A DNA stretch of 5,884 nucleotides from Rickettsia typhi (GTDB taxonomy: Bacteria > Pseudomonadota > Alphaproteobacteria > Rickettsiales > UBA1997), in contig CAMCFD010000089.1 of the NCBI GenBank assembly GCA_945874115.1, positions 1 through 5,884 on the forward strand. Direction: 5' to 3'. Positions 5,862 through 5,884 of the stretch are shown one piece after another. Each line of letters begins with the position of its first letter. Within the stretch, counting starts at the first letter, position 1. The notes beneath the pieces are model-generated. The model worked only from the letters and a program-made list of their open reading frames with translations. It was not told the DNA's origin and made no database searches. The position numbers were made by a program, and so were the translations under genes.

Positions 5862-5884
5862 ATGAAAAAACCGATATTGCTTTG
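5862..5884 (+). CDS. Probable start of an unidentified plus-strand gene, cut by the window edge
   Basis: An ATG at 5862 opens MKKPILL before the window ends. The A-rich leader resembles those of the other genes here. Candidate promoter elements lie just upstream: TTGACG (5818-5823) with a weak TTTGAT 18 bp later (5842-5847), or ATGACA (5830-5835) with TAATAT (5852-5857) at 16 bp. The 130-base gap to the divergent SemiSWEET start suits a shared upstream region. Seven codons are too few to identify a product or to be sure that it is a gene. Confidence 0.35.

Noticed and set aside
1..5884. CRISPR array, insertion sequence or prophage elements
   Set aside because: No regularly spaced repeats, transposase, integrase or terminal inverted repeats are visible.

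Overview
This window looks like chromosomal DNA from an AT-rich alphaproteobacterium. The best evidence is RecJ: its motif I (DYDVDGATS), the phrases ITVDCGTVAFEPL and LVALGTVCDV, and the GPRINAGGRVG block are worded as in alphaproteobacterial, particularly Rickettsiales-like, RecJ proteins. Placement below class is inference only. Intergenic DNA is very A/T-rich, recJ is visibly richer in G/C than the flavoprotein gene beside it, and no start codon here has a clear Shine-Dalgarno sequence.

Layout. (1) 85-471, minus: a small membrane protein of unknown family with a probable signal peptide and one further transmembrane segment. (2) 608-832, plus: a decayed fragment of a GFA-family (glutathione-dependent formaldehyde-activating enzyme / CENP-V type) zinc protein, with its N-terminus lost and a frameshift near its second zinc motif. 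(3) 908-2755, plus: intact recJ with its own candidate promoter. (4) 2756-2937: a spacer with a near-consensus sigma-70 promoter (TTGACC, 17 bp, TATAAT) and, on the other strand, a short coding-like remnant ending in a stop. (5) 2938-5157, plus: a large FAD/NAD(P)-binding protein of the COG4529 / NAD_binding_9 type, followed by a perfect 11-bp hairpin. (6) 5158-5461: a 304-base spacer with several small inverted repeats and an orphan promoter-like site. (7) 5462-5731, minus: a SemiSWEET sugar transporter half-protein. (8) 5862 to the right edge: the probable first codons of another plus-strand gene.

The genes do not form an obvious operon or shared pathway. recJ and the flavoprotein gene each have their own promoter, the SemiSWEET gene faces the other way, and the two spacers with coding-like scraps together with the GFA fragment suggest gene loss in progress. 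I did not find a convincing new multi-gene system. The items most worth a second look are the unusually long flavoprotein, the GFA remnant, the orphan promoter at 5332-5360 and the unclassified small membrane protein.
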